A stretch of DNA of 64,000 nt from Voacanga thouarsii (GCA_026120185.1 JANUWF010001701.1:1240001-1304000); one strand, 5' to 3'. Shown: positions 32,832 to 45,284, counted from the stretch's first letter. Notes: generated from the letters alone by a model not told the origin. Numbers and translations are program-made.

Positions 32832-33866
32832 AATGCAGAATGTATGCAAGTTACTTAAAAAGAAATGATATAAATACAATAGATATAAATATGAGCTTTA
32901 TACTTCTTGTAACTTGGCAATCATCACCTTCAGGTTCCATAGGAAGGATACATTCAAGTTATTAATAGTTTATGATATAAAATATGGAGATTTGTTTGTG
33001 AACTTAGCATATATGAGCATTAATCAGTAAATAAAGAATAGATCTATAAAGTCTGTAACAGATCTAAGAGGGATCAATTAATTGAGAATAAATTCCTATC
33101 TCTTATAGGCTACTGAGTTAACAACAGCTATTACTCAACTCATCAGCCAACAACAACTCAGTTAGACAACCTGCAGAGTAGATCTGAAACCAGATCTCTT
33201 TCCTTATAATCTCAGATTTGAGATAGAGCTTATAAATTTATTCAAGATATATTGAATAATTCACAGATCTATCAACTTCAGAAATATTTATGCATTATAC
33301 GTGGGCTTCTGATGGCAAGCTATTATCTTTAACACAGAGTGTTTTCACACCTTGTGAACTAAGACACCTGATATACTTAGCATTATCAGATCCACATGGA
33401 ATTCATCACAAGATATTAATAACAAGAATTATCTACCTTACTTCCCTATTTGGCTCTGATATTAAGGGGAGGGAAGCTGGTCCCGGAAAAAGAAAGAAGA
33501 TATGGGGACTTAATAGAGGGAGTAAGGTGGCATACGGAATGCACACAAGTACAAAGTAGTAAATAAGAAAGACAGTAAACTAAGGCGGCTCAGCTGACCA
33601 TAAACAAAAATTATATATGTATTACAGAATAATATTACAAATTGAAACTAAAATACATATGAATTGGGAGTTAGACGGGAATTCTAACCAGATAAGAGTT
33701 GGGGATTCAACCTTAGAACTTATGTAACTAAGCTTGGGGTTGAATGGGAATGGGATGGTTATTTAAAGTTGCATACAGAATGCACAAAAGTATAAAGTAA
33801 TAAATAAGAAAGACAATAAACTAAATGAGCTTCTAGCCCTTCATGTACCCCATGTAGTATAACAGG
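32832..33866 (-). other. Viral leader with tRNA-Met primer site
   Basis: No credible gene lies here. On the minus strand the complement of 33452-33464 reads taatatcagagcc, which matches the caulimovirid primer site TGGTATCAGAGCC at 11 of 13 positions. It lies on the sense strand of the movement ORF, upstream of it, as expected for the viral genome start. Two 54-bp direct repeats occur at 33530 and 33771. Confidence 0.6.
33530..33824. repeat. 54-bp direct repeat pair
   Basis: Copies at 33530-33583 and 33771-33824 begin GCATAC(G/A)GAATGCACA and differ at about 6 positions. They are 241 bases apart, near the viral leader. Confidence 0.85.
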
Positions 33867-35275
33867 ACTCAAAAAAGGATTCCAATGAATCCTCATCCTC
33901 CTCTGGTAAACCAAAATTTACCTCACCAAAAGATTATGCCATGAGCATATCTCAACCAGCTATTACCTAGCATACCAAAATACATGAGCCTCTCTCCCTA
34001 TCAAAATTGCCACAAGCAAGTTGGGTCGATATTGTAGAATCAAAAGATAAACCTGATGCCCAGACCCAATCTTTCAATCCCTCAGATTTTGAAAATTGGT
34101 GTCGATAAATGGGATACTCTCCTAATCAGGTAATTCCTTTTGCCTCTCAAAATGTGGTGTCCACTAACCCCACAACCACTGGAACCCGAAGTTCCAAAAA
34201 CACAAACACTGGCACGATACAATCGGCATCCAAACACGCTCTTTCTTCCGAGCTTAAACATGTTTCTTCCAGGTTATCTTCTACCCAAGAACTTGCATAT
34301 ATCAAAACTCTCGGAGTATATAAACTACTCCAAATGGAACCTGAATTTTGGGATCCAAACCCACAAAAGGCAGCCCTACAGCTCTTTGGTCCGGATGTCA
34401 ACTTTCTCTAGAAGTCTCCAAAATTCACCCAAAAATACTATGAGTTCAAACTTATAGATACAGAGAGTGTATCATTTTACCCTCACAAAGGCAAAAAGAC
34501 TAAGACATACATTACCAACACCTTAGTACAAATATACTCCGTTTATACTCTTTCTGTATGGACAACCCTGCCAAATAGTTTCAAAAAATTCTCCTAACCA
34601 TTTGACCAAATAGTCTATAATTATTGGGATTATCAACATGCCTGGCTGAATGCCTTCACTTTTCAAAACTAATTTCAAAATCATTCTTGGTTTTTTTATT
34701 TCAACAAGAAGAAACCTGCCCAGTTAGTCTTTCCTAATTGGCTTGTCAACCAATGGTGGCCTTGTTATGGCCTGACTGAAAGCGTCCTTCCTGACCCTGT
34801 TAAAGAAGGATTTGAATACTTAAAAAACAGGTTTTATAACCAACAGCTAGTAGTTCCTTTACTGCTTCAATTCTTCAGCATATTCAAATTGGCCTGGATA
34901 TATTCCCCAAAGTTTGCCTATGCAAAAGATCTTGATCAGTAAGGTCTCCCATATCTTTCCCTCCAAGGATACTACAAATGGTGGAAGGATTTGAATGCAT
35001 AGAATACTTATATTCCTTCCATCGAAAAATGGTTTAAGACCAATCCAAAATACCTGTCTCCCTCAAACAGCCAACAAATAGGATTTTTATAGTAGAAATC
35101 CATAGCAGCTGCAACCCTGGCAGCATCTACCTCAAAAGAAGACTTCCTTACAGCGATGAAAAAATTACTGCACTTATTGAAAGTAGAATCATCTGCTACC
35201 CAGAAATAGTCTTCAGAAACATCCCCAAAAGAACTTGGTAATGAAGAAGGAGATGACGATTATTATTTTGAATAG
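33867..35275 (+). pseudogene. Unassigned viral-type ORF rich in aromatic residues
   Basis: A plus-strand frame runs about 470 codons with about nine scattered stops (TAG near 33994, TAA at 34106, TAG near 34411 and others). The N-terminus is Ser/Lys-rich, then SKLPQASWVDIV. The open part 34109-34411 has AYIKTLGVYKLLQMEPEFW. The C-terminal half is unusually rich in Trp, Tyr and Phe (IVYNYWDYQHAWLNAF, NHSWFFYF, FPNWLVNQWWPCYG). It ends in an acidic tail and TAG at 35273-35275. I cannot assign it. Its context is pararetroviral debris, and an as-1-like element starts 13 bases after the stop. That suggests the last ORF of a caulimovirid genome, in inverted orientation to the movement protein. Confidence 0.5.
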
Positions 35276-35287
35276 TAATCAAACCAA

Positions 35288-35304
35288 TGACATCATGGAT
35301 GACA
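35288..35304 (+). promoter_or_regulatory. Decayed as-1-like element of the viral promoter
   Basis: The sequence TGACATCATGGATGACA is two TGACA pentamers seven bases apart. The caulimovirus as-1 element has two TGACG pentamers with the same 7-base spacing and an overlapping GGATGAC. Each pentamer differs from it by one G-to-A change at a CpG. The position just after the last ORF agrees with a 35S-type promoter. Confidence 0.5.
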
Positions 35305-35506
35305 TTATCAAAAATTTGACATCACTCATGATATCAGCAAAATTACTGTACATAGGTCATTGTAGCAGTACTATACATTGTAGCGCTTTTCATGTGTTAT
35401 TATTTTCAATTGCACATTGTAGCGGGCTACTATAACAACATTGTTATTTAAAAAAGTATTTGAAGCTTATGGTGACAGTCCATATCCAACATTTCAGATT
35501 GAAGAT

Positions 35507-37006
35507 TGATAGGGGCTAAATTAGTCATATTTTTCCTAATTATTTGAGGTTCTTTTATGATACATTTTGTTCAATAACTAATCATATTCCTTCATATTTG
35601 AGATTTTACCCTTGGAAAGGTGTTTTGTTCATTATTACAGATTTTTAGGGTAAAACAAAACAAAAACGTCGCAGAACAGAGAGAGGCAGTGTCGGTTAGG
35701 GTCTTAGAACCGGTGTTGGCCATGCGCTGGATTGCACGAACTTCGAAGAGACGAAAAATTGGTGAAACAGAGCAAAACAAAGTGGAATCGGCACTGACTA
35801 CATTCTGGTCTTTATTGTGCAAAATTCAGAGAAAAATCGACGAACGAGTAGAGAAGTAGAACACAACCGGCGTTAGCTGTGCCCTGAAGTTAAGGCGGTG
35901 CTTGATTTTTTCTACGCAATTTTTGGTAATCTGTGGAGTTTTAGTATCTTTCAACTTCTACTTGGCCAAGAATATTGTACCTACGAGTTTAGGCACTTCC
36001 TAAGCCTATAAATAGATGAAAAACACAAGGGAAAAAGGGAAAATTCATTGATCATCATAAGAAAATCACTCAATCAAATGAGGAATTCTTCAATTCAAGG
36101 AGGGTTGTGCAAGAAGGTCTTCAAAGGAAGAAGAAGGAGGCTTGTCTATGAGTGCTTTCTTTTACTTTGTTTTCTTTTTCTTGACAATAATATGTTAATT
36201 GTTTTATTATGATTCAACATTGTTTTAGATATTCATGATATTTAGAATTATTTGATCTTTTGATTAATTGATTGTTCTTCTTGGTATTTAATTACTTGTT
36301 CTTATTACGGGATTAATTTGTTGGTTCTTCCCATTAATTCGCTGAGATCAAAGGGGTTGATGGTGGTTTTGATTGATTAATTCCATATTTGTTGTCCATT
36401 AACTTGCCGAGACCAAGAGGGTTAATTGATGAGGACTAGGTAATTAAAGTTTAATTGATGTTTGCCGAGACCAAGGATTCATTGGTTAATTTTATGTTTT
36501 GAATTCGCCGAAACCAAGGGAATTTAATCAAGGATTGTGTTTAATGCATCTTTTGGATGAGTTAGTTGAGACGAGACCAAGTGATTCTAATTTATCTAGA
36601 AGGTAGTGATTTCATGGATTGAAAAAGAAGTGAATATATTTTAATCCTTCATGATGCTGAGAGAATAATTAGTTATGATAATGGTTAAGTTCTTTAAGAT
36701 CATGTTCGTCTAAACAATAGCTTGAGTTACATAATTTTTCATCCTTGACATGTATATATTTTTATTTTTATTTTTTTTTGTTTTGGTTTATTTCTTTTTC
36801 AGTTTATCGAGTTGGTTAAACAATGAAAGAAAGGTGATTAATGTCTACTTGTTTCTGGAGGATCGACACTCGTTTGAACTCTATACTCGGTTAATGATGA
36901 GTACGCTTGCTCATATATGTGATTTAGGTTGAACATTTTAATTTAGACTTGATTGAGAATGTGCTTAGTTTTTGTATGATTTTGATACCCAAGTCCGGAC
37001 ACATCA
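35507..37006 (+). mobile_element. Solo LTR of the Athila-like (TR-GAG) family
   Basis: The 1500-bp unit starts TGATAGGGGC and ends GGACACATCA, and is colinear with the LTRs at 16606 and 20857 in reverse. It is flanked by perfect AAGAT duplications (35502-35506 and 37007-37011). No internal region is present, so it arose by LTR-LTR recombination. The TATA box TATAAATA is at 36007-36014. All GGCGCC palindromes present in the other copies are mutated here. Confidence 0.9.
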
Positions 37007-37011
37007 AAGAT

Positions 37012-37795
37012 CTTGAATGGTGACAGTACTGGAAGGTTTAGCAGGAAACCTATTGAGAATGTCAGTAAGATTATATGTTTTAGCAATAAGTGGATGATGT
37101 TGGAAAGGATTGGAAGATAAGACGCACATGCCATCTTTGAATTAAAAATTTTGAAATATAATTCAAAAAAGTATTTGCATCAGAACTAACTTCTGATGGT
37201 TTTTGAGGTTCTTTTTGAGAGCAAAGGTTTTGAAGAACTAATCTATCTAGTTCTTGAGAAGTTTTGATTTCTCTGATTTCTGCCTTAAGAAGAGAGATTT
37301 TAGATTGAAGATATTGAATGGTGACAGTCCTGGAAGGTTTAGTAGGAAACCTGTTAAGAATGTCAGTAAGATTATACGTGTCAGCAATACTCGGATGATG
37401 TTGGAAAGGATTGGAAGATGAAGTTGAAGGTTGGTCAAGAGTTTATTTGAACTTATCAAGGTACTCTTGTTTATTGGAGTCATTAGGAAGTTTTCCTATG
37501 AACTCTAGGAGAAGATCCTGTTCTTTTGTAAGAGTATTGATGGTTGGTTCTTCTAGATCAAAGTGATTAGAAGAGAATGAAGAAGAGAGTTGAAAGTACT
37601 AAGCCATTATGCTCAGCAGTAAAGAAGAAGGTGTTTAAATGTTTAAAATGTTGTTCTAAATTTTGAGAAAAGATTAGAACATCATTAATATAAACAATAT
37701 TAAATTGAGAAAAATGATTAAAAATTTCATTCATAATTCTTTGGAATTTTGAAGGAGTGTTTTTTAATCCCAATGGCATGACATTCCATTCATAC
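37012..37795 (-). pseudogene. Rearranged caulimovirid fragments including RT
   Basis: The minus strand from 37795 encodes an RT palm segment (MPLGLKNTPSKFQRIMNEIF) in which the catalytic motif reads YIND (complement of 37681-37692) in place of YIDD. At about 37590 it joins to the region that precedes the protease (DLEEPTINTLTKEQ...), which is the wrong order for a virus. A segment of about 110 bases is repeated (37012-37122 and 37312-37422). The pieces match 25620-26340 at high identity, so the two loci derive from the same virus or from duplication of one insert. Confidence 0.65.
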
Positions 37796-40700
37796 TATAC
37801 ATATTAAAACTTGAAACACAGTTAGATAAAAATAAAATATTACTAAAACAATTCAAGATATTTTTTAAATAATTAAATATAAGATAATCAATTCTAATAA
37901 TATTAGTCATAAATCTTAGTTTTTTATCAATAAAGAAAAATTAGAATTTCTTACCTTTCTTTTTAAACATATATATACATTCTGTTCTTATTTCGGTTAT
38001 TCAGTTCAGTACAGTTCAGAATGGTTCGAGACAATTTTCATATAGTTCAAAACGATTTTCGGTACAAAAATAAGATAAAAAATTTTGGAACAGTTCAATT
38101 TGGAAAAAAGTCAAGGGTCAACGATATTTTTTATTTTAGTTCTTTTTAATCCGATTATTCAGCTTGGTTCAGTTATTCTCTAATATTGTGAACAACCCTG
38201 CATGTGTGTGTGTGTTAAAGTGATTTTAAATATTTTATAATAAGGGCATTTTATCTTCACACAAGAATTTCATTAAATTTTTTTTTTCCCCCATTTCTTT
38301 CTGGTTTTGAATTGAAATCAAGTTGAATTTTTAACGCTACGTTTAAACCCTCCACTCCCGCTTTCCTTTTATTTCCCCAAAACTAATTCAAGCGGCTAAA
38401 TCTGTTCCTTCTAATTTTCTCTTCTTCCAACTTCTTCAAGCTTATTTTTATTTTTTAAAATTTTTTTATTAATAGAGAATTCACAATCGTTACCTTAAGG
38501 TGTGCACAAAGTTCATATCCTAAGAGATATTTGAACTCAAAACCTTAATGTAAAAATTTCAATACCAACCATATTTCAACCAATTCAACGAACATCCACC
38601 TTCCTCAATCTAAACACATTTAGATCACTAAACTTTTCATTCTTTTCTATTTATTCTTAGAATTATGTAATGACATTTACCTTGAATTATGTAATGACAT
38701 TTACCTTGGATCTTAATAAGAAAATTATTTGTCCTAATATGATTTTCCCTTATTTTAGGGATTCGTGAAGATTAAACAACTCTTTTGTTTCGCTATTTGC
38801 AAAAGTATTGGAAGAAAATGAAAAATAAAAAAGATGTCAAACAAACTTTTTTCACTAAATTGTGCAATCCTTCTTGTTGGATTGAACTCCAATGTATCAG
38901 AAGAATTGAACAGATAATAGTCTTTGGGGGAAGTCACAGTGATGGAGACTCAAGAGTCTTGGGGGGGATCAGATCATCACAGAGCTTCCTAGCCTGCCTT
39001 CATCATTGTCTATCTTTCCATTGAAGAAGGTGGATTCAATTCTGATGTGAGTTTAATATGGTTGGTAGATCAATGTGTTTGATAATGAAGAACATTAAAG
39101 GCTCATGGTACTTTCTCATTCTCAAGCTTGGTCAAAATTATTCAATAATTTCTCAAGTGTGTCCACATTATAAATGCATGGCCAACCTCCTCTTGTACTT
39201 TATTTGAGATAAAAATTGCCCCCTTTTTTTGCATTTTATAGATTTTTTTAATAAGTTAGGAATGGATATGTATCTTAAAATTAAACCCTATAATTGGATT
39301 TGCAGTACTTCTTAGAGACAGTACTTTACTAACAGATTTTTTTATTGCTGTCCTTCCCTATCAATGGTAGAAATGTCTAATTTCCTAGTTGCCTCCTCTT
39401 TTGTTAATGTCTAGTAACTTTCATCTTTGCTTTCAATTTTGTCAATTTCTTTTTCCTTTTAGAAAAATGGCACACAGATATAAATTATAATTGATCGACT
39501 ATTTTCAAATTTTCTAATTTGCATTCTTACAAGTTTATTGTCGTTCAGATCTAAACTATAATTATATAGAGAAATCAAATTTAAAACATCCTGGATATTA
39601 TCATCTGTCTTCGAAGTTGTAACCCAAACCAATCTCTTGGATTTACTTTTTAACTTCTGTTCTTGGCTGTAGCTATTCAAAGAGGAAACTTCAAATCTCA
39701 TATATAGTCTACCAAGTTGTACACATAATCTAAATTATTCAATTATAGTTTCACTCTAAACACCTGTTTAAACTCATAGTTGATTACTTTACTTCCATAT
39801 TCATCCATTAGTGCAGAATGTCATTTTAAGGAGTTTCTTTCGAACATTAATAATGTCTCTTTATACTTCTATATCTAACCCTGTAATTTTTCGAACTCTT
39901 CTTTATATACTCCACAAGTAACTTTAAAAAAATGTATCTTATGTATTGATCTTAAATTTTGAATTTTATACACGTATTGCTTATTAATTTATATTCTGTG
40001 AATAAATTTGAAAATTTTTATCTTAGTAATTTCAAGTCAAGCATGTGCTACTTCAATTTCCCAGCACTACACCAATATTCTTTGGTTGATATTGATATTT
40101 TTGTTTAAAAAATATTACATATGGTGCTATCATTTCAATCTCCAGTACAAAACATGGCTAAGGTCATAAAAGCTATCAAGGAAAAGTCTGTTGGCCACTT
40201 TAGCTATGTTGGTGTATATAAGGCAAAGTGGTAGCTTATGCCCAATTAAGCTAAAAGCATGCAATAAGTACTTCTGATAATGTCCTGTGTGACTTTGTCC
40301 TAATTTTTGTAAATGCAGAGACACCCCATGATATTGAATGCCTCTTTGAATGCGCATTTCTTTTTCCTCAGATGCTATCCCTAATTAAAAAGAATCATTT
40401 TCAAACATTTAAAATTGTGTAAAACACCCTTTGATTCATTCTATCAATCACTGTGAAACCTAATAATTAGCATCTCCTCATTCTGCATGCTGAAAAGAAA
40501 AAGTGACCTTCCTCATTAAATGAAATTTTAAAACAACCCTCAAATTCTTTCTTTTTTTTTACTGTTAATTCTAATTTAACTCTCCAAATCATAAGATTGT
40601 GACAATAGAACCATGAAAAGGGAAAATTTTCAAAGTTTACCCTTCTGATACAATAATGTACAAGTGCCTGGTTCACTTTCCCACATAGCTACTAACCATA

Positions 40701-41052
40701 CTACCACTACTGGCAGCCAAGCCTGAATGGTAGAAAAAGAAAGACACAAAGTGACCTAAAAGCCTATAGTCTCGTTCCCTTCTGATGCCAATTCTACCAA
40801 AATTTGTTTCCTACTTGCCGACTTGTTCCTTTCACTCCTCTGCCTTCTTTCAGTCCTTCTGCTGCAGCAGCAGCTGCTGCCCTTGGCCTCTCTCCTCCTC
40901 CTCTTCCTCCTCCTCTTCCTCATCAAATGCGGTCAGCCTCCACATTCTATAATCTTAATATTCGGAGTTAAATTCTCATTCTCTCTTAGAGAAATCTGAG
41001 GTCTGGCAAATAGGGATTTTCTTTGTTTTGAAGATAAAATGCAACCATAGCC
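37796..41052. other. Intergenic DNA, no gene seen
   Basis: The stretch is AT-rich, with short ORFs lacking recognisable domains. It includes a TG run near 38206-38216, a 24-bp tandem repeat (38660-38683 and 38684-38707) and, in the last 200 bases, a CTG/CAG-rich tract (about 40859-40880) and CTCCTC repeats. These last are probably in the promoter or 5' UTR of the EPFL gene. Confidence 0.6.
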
Positions 41053-41537
41053 ATGACTTCACTTGTCTCATTTAATATATCCATCACTCTTATAGTTATT
41101 GCTCTTCTGCATCTTCTCCTTCCAACCCTTTATTGCTTCGACTACTATCCACCTCCAGACACCACTCAAGTAAGCCGCAACCGCCACCGCCATCGTTACC
41201 TTCTCCTCTTATGTTTCTTCCTTTTTCATCTGGGTTATGACTAAAGTGTTTGTATATTTTTTTTCAGGGTTTGTTAGTTGAAGAAAAAACAAGATTGGGT
41301 TCTACACCACCGAGTTGTTACAATAAGTGCAACAAGTGTCATCCATGCACGGCGGTGCAAGTACCAACGTTGCCTAATCATGGCCGAGTGGAGCCGGCCC
41401 CGAGTCTTACTCCTGCCAAACCAATGGATTATTTCGACTCATCATCATCACCTTCATCACCACAAGGTAACAGGTACTCCAATTACAAGCCTCTAGGATG
41501 GAAATGCAGATGTGATGGCCACTTCTACAATCCTTAG
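41053..41537 (+). CDS. EPFL: EPIDERMAL PATTERNING FACTOR-like secreted peptide precursor
   Basis: Two exons (41053-41169 and 41268-41537) separated by a 98-base GT-AG intron in phase 0 encode 128 residues. Residues 1 to about 29 form a signal peptide with a leucine/isoleucine-rich core (ITLIVIALLHLLLPTLYC). The mature C-terminal peptide starts around RLGSTPPSC and has six cysteines in the family pattern C-x3-C-x2-C-x2-C, a long loop, then C-x-C before the terminal HFYNP. YSNYKPLGWKCRC is a strong family motif. EPFL peptides act outside the cell on ERECTA-family receptors and control stomatal patterning and organ growth. The loop carries a Ser run and is longer than in EPF1/EPF2. Subfamily (EPFL8 or EPFL1-3 type) is not certain. 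Confidence 0.92.
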
Positions 41538-43446
41538 CATAAAGCCATAGACATCTGAGTTCAAGAAAGAAACTTCATTTTGTCTTTCTGGGCATCAAAT
41601 CAAGCAAGAAATTGCATTGTAATTTTGCATAATCTCTTGAATATTATGAATTTAGTGGTACTATATTGATATAGAGACTAGAGATATATTAAATGAGAGG
41701 GTGTTAGTGGTTATTTACTGTGTACACAATGAAATATACAGCTTTGTACAGATTCATTAATTACAAACTTTTCTCTGACTGATTTTTAATATGCCTTTGT
41801 AGAATGATTATTTCTTTTGCTTTGGGAGGAAGATGCTGAGATTTTTTCCTTGATTCTCTTTCTTTTTTCCTCTTGGGATTTTCAAGACCTTTGTCCCATA
41901 TCCTATGCATTTCATGGTAGATCTTTTGGTTACAAAGTTACAATCTTGGCTTTCTAAAATTGGCCAAAAGTTCTGGGACTTTTGATGTGTGATGACTAGG
42001 CAGTTCAAGACTATGTAAATGATGATATCATTGAAAATATTCAGTTATGGTAGATAGGGGACTTTATGGTGGTTTTTTTAAGGAAGACAGTAAAAGCACT
42101 TCCCATAATTCACAGCAAAGCAAAGCAGTAATGCAGTGCCAATTTCACTGGACTCCGTCTGCATAATTGCATATCTTGTGGGCACTTTGCTAGTTTGTTT
42201 GTTTGTTTTTACCCCTCAAATAATCGATTTTGATCCGTAGTTTAACTTGGCAATATAAATTAAAACAAAACAGTAATCGGAATAGGACTTAGCCGTATAA
42301 TATTCTGATGGTGTATTTAACCAATGGAGTTTGGTCTTACTTTGGTTTGTGCCTCTGGTTGGGACTTAGGAGAGCAGTCTCAATCCAAGATCCATGCAAA
42401 GCAAGTGCTTTGGTGGGGTTAGGAATCAGAAATTCGGAATGGAATGGAATAAAAAATTTAAGGTTAGAAAGGACAAATTATATGAAAGAAAATGTTTAGA
42501 GATAATTTTATAATTTACAAAAAAATTTTAAGAAACAAAATATAAATTTTTTTAAAAAATTTATAAAAAAAAATTAATTTTATTGAAAAAAAAATCAAAA
42601 CTTTTAAAAGTTTTGGAGGGCAAATGTCACCTCTACCCCTGTATCTCTCTGGTCATGGGAACCTGGGGGTCTTGGTTTTCCAGGGTTCTCAACCGAGCCA
42701 AGTGCCTCTTTCTTTAGAATTCAATCAACAGACAATTTGATTTTATGAGAGGGTGGTAATTCAATTAAAAGTACTCTTTATCAAGTAATATATTTTAGGT
42801 TTAATTTATTTCTTCATCTCTAAATGCGTAAAAAGAAAAAAAAGTAATGGGTATAATTTGTAATGTTTTTAGAATCGGATATGATATCAAATCGAAAAAT
42901 TTATTGATTTACAGTTTAATAATTCAATCGAACCATAATTGAGTCGATAATATTATAATTTAAAATATAAAAATATAATTATTTATAAAAATAAAATTGA
43001 TCAATAATATAATATAATTTAAGTTTATAAATGTATAAATAACGAAATTAGAAGAAAAATATGATATTTTCTCTATTATTATAGACTATTGAGTCTATTT
43101 GTACAACTTATTATTTTTTTATGAATATATATCTTATTTAAAAAAAAGAATGATTCAATTTGATTGGACTGATCAATCTAAATCGATTTATATAAACTAG
43201 AACGATTTTTTAGATTCTCGATTTGAAGGAGAATATCATAACGGTTTGGAAACCGATTCATGATCCGACTAACTAGTCTGATCCGATCCAAAAAACAGTT
43301 AATTTGGTTGGATTCATGGTGGATTTGATAAGTTCATGAACTGAAATCCTGACCACTAAATCAAGACTTTCGGCAGTTCATCTTCCATCAAGAAATAGAA
43401 TTTATTCGATTCTTGAAACTGAAACATCCCCTTCAATTCTAGAATT

Positions 43447-43497
<51 letters not shown>

Positions 43498-45284
43498 ACC
43501 ATCTATTACTAAAAACAAAACATCACTTACTTGGGGATAGTATCACGAGAGTTGTGCAACCCAATCTAGTCTTCCTTTTCCCTCACAAGGATCAAGAATC
43601 AAGGTGCGAACAAATTTCATAGTAAATTAACAGTTTAGACCAAAAAAAAAAAAATTCTTTAATATTTTAAATTTGATTTATATTCTTGTTAAAAGGAAAT
43701 AAAAACTAAATTCCTTATTTTTAGAACAATAGTGAAAGGCCACTCTGTCCATTTAGTTGGTAGTATTCTTTTCACCTTCTATTATTGTCTTCATGGACAA
43801 AATCAGATGCAACTACATGCAGTGATGGAGTCAGCATATTATAAGAACTCCTCTAGTAAATGAGGAAGGTCCCCATTTTGTGGATGGTGGATTCCTTCTT
43901 AGGCTGACTCTGATATATGAGGATAGTCTTTGAGGGGACCAAAGAATAACCTTAGGTAAATTACTAAATCAACTTGGGACCAGTCAAACATTAAGAGAAG
44001 GTAATTTGTCAACCCTTTTTTTTTTCAATTTATAATTTCAAATTAAATATTAGATTATAAAAAAAATTAACAGAATCAATTTACTTGGTTTTCGAATCTT
44101 CTTTTACTACATTTAGAGTTTTAGTATACAAAAATTCTAGTATAGATTTGATTCACGTAAGTCGCATATACAGATAAGTTATATCGTATACAGTATAAGT
44201 TATATGTTTGGAAATTAATATTTTAGTTAATTAGAATTGCAAGTAAATGCATGGGCCATGCAAATAGAATTGAAGAGAGCTGATTAATTTAATGTATATA
44301 TATTAAATTCATATTGATATAATAGAAGATCATGTAACAGATAATATAGCATAAGATCTATAGCTATCCATTTGATAAATATTTTATTATAAAATTAAAA
44401 TGCCACGAATTGAACTAATATGCCTCCGAGTAATTTCTTCTAGAATAAAGGAATAAGCTCAAAGCACAGTCTCAACAACATATCTCAAATAGATATATAT
44501 TTTAAATAGAAAAAGGAAAGTAATTTATTCAAAGAAAAAGTAATTTGATCAGTTCTGTTAATTACTTGTTTTGTGAATAAAAAATAGCTTTCGAAAAATA
44601 AAAATTACTTGGATTGAATTTTTTTTTCAATTAAACTGAGAAATTTTCCTCAAGTAAATTACTTTCCAACTACACCCTTAAATATATTAACGGAAAAAGT
44701 TTGCCTACTTGAATTTGCTATTGTAGATATCATTTATTTATTAAACTAAAGAAACGTGATAAATTGCGTCATAAAGTAATAATTCAATTAATTAAAATTT
44801 TTTGCATTAATTTTAAATTTAATACAATGCCATCCTTTGCTGTATTTGAACAACAAGAGTTTGGCCATAACTCATCCCATTCCATGGGACCCAAGTTAAG
44901 AACTAACGTGACTATTGAAAAGAATTAATAAAAAAAAAAAAAGAAATTTCTTAAGTAAACCAAATGTTAATCCCTTTAAAGCTTATAGGGTTATCTAAAC
45001 CATAACTTCTTCTGATGGGCCTCGTGCAAGTTTTCGGTGCATTTGGTCTACAAACACGGAGACACGACCCAGTTTCAGTTTTTTTTAACCATTTCCTGGA
45101 CAGAGCCCGGCCTACTCTGTTTCCATTGGGTCAAACCAAGACCACTTATACACCACTGTCTCCCTCATTTTTTTCAGCCCACAAATTTTCAGCTTTTATC
45201 TACAAACCCGACGACCGTTGAATTCGTTACCAAGTGGAAAACAGAGCCTGTTCTAAGCCACTCATATCGAGGTCGAGAGTAGCA
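41538..45284. other. Intergenic DNA, no gene seen
   Basis: The stretch is AT-rich, with a perfect (TA)n run at about 43450-43491 and several oligo-A tracts. The last 250 bases probably contain the promoter and 5' UTR of the HAD gene. No other coding signal is convincing. Confidence 0.6.

Noticed and set aside
40859..40921. Triplet-repeat expansion in a coding region
   Set aside because: The CTG and CTC runs are short and lie upstream of the EPFL start, in probable 5' UTR or promoter.
45015..45221. ORFs just upstream of the HAD gene
   Set aside because: They overlap the probable promoter and 5' UTR and have no homology I recognise; the HAD start at 45285 is in much better context.
45234..45284. 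Upstream GTG start extending the HAD N-terminus
   Set aside because: Plant nuclear genes start at ATG; the ATG at 45285 gives a normal transit peptide.
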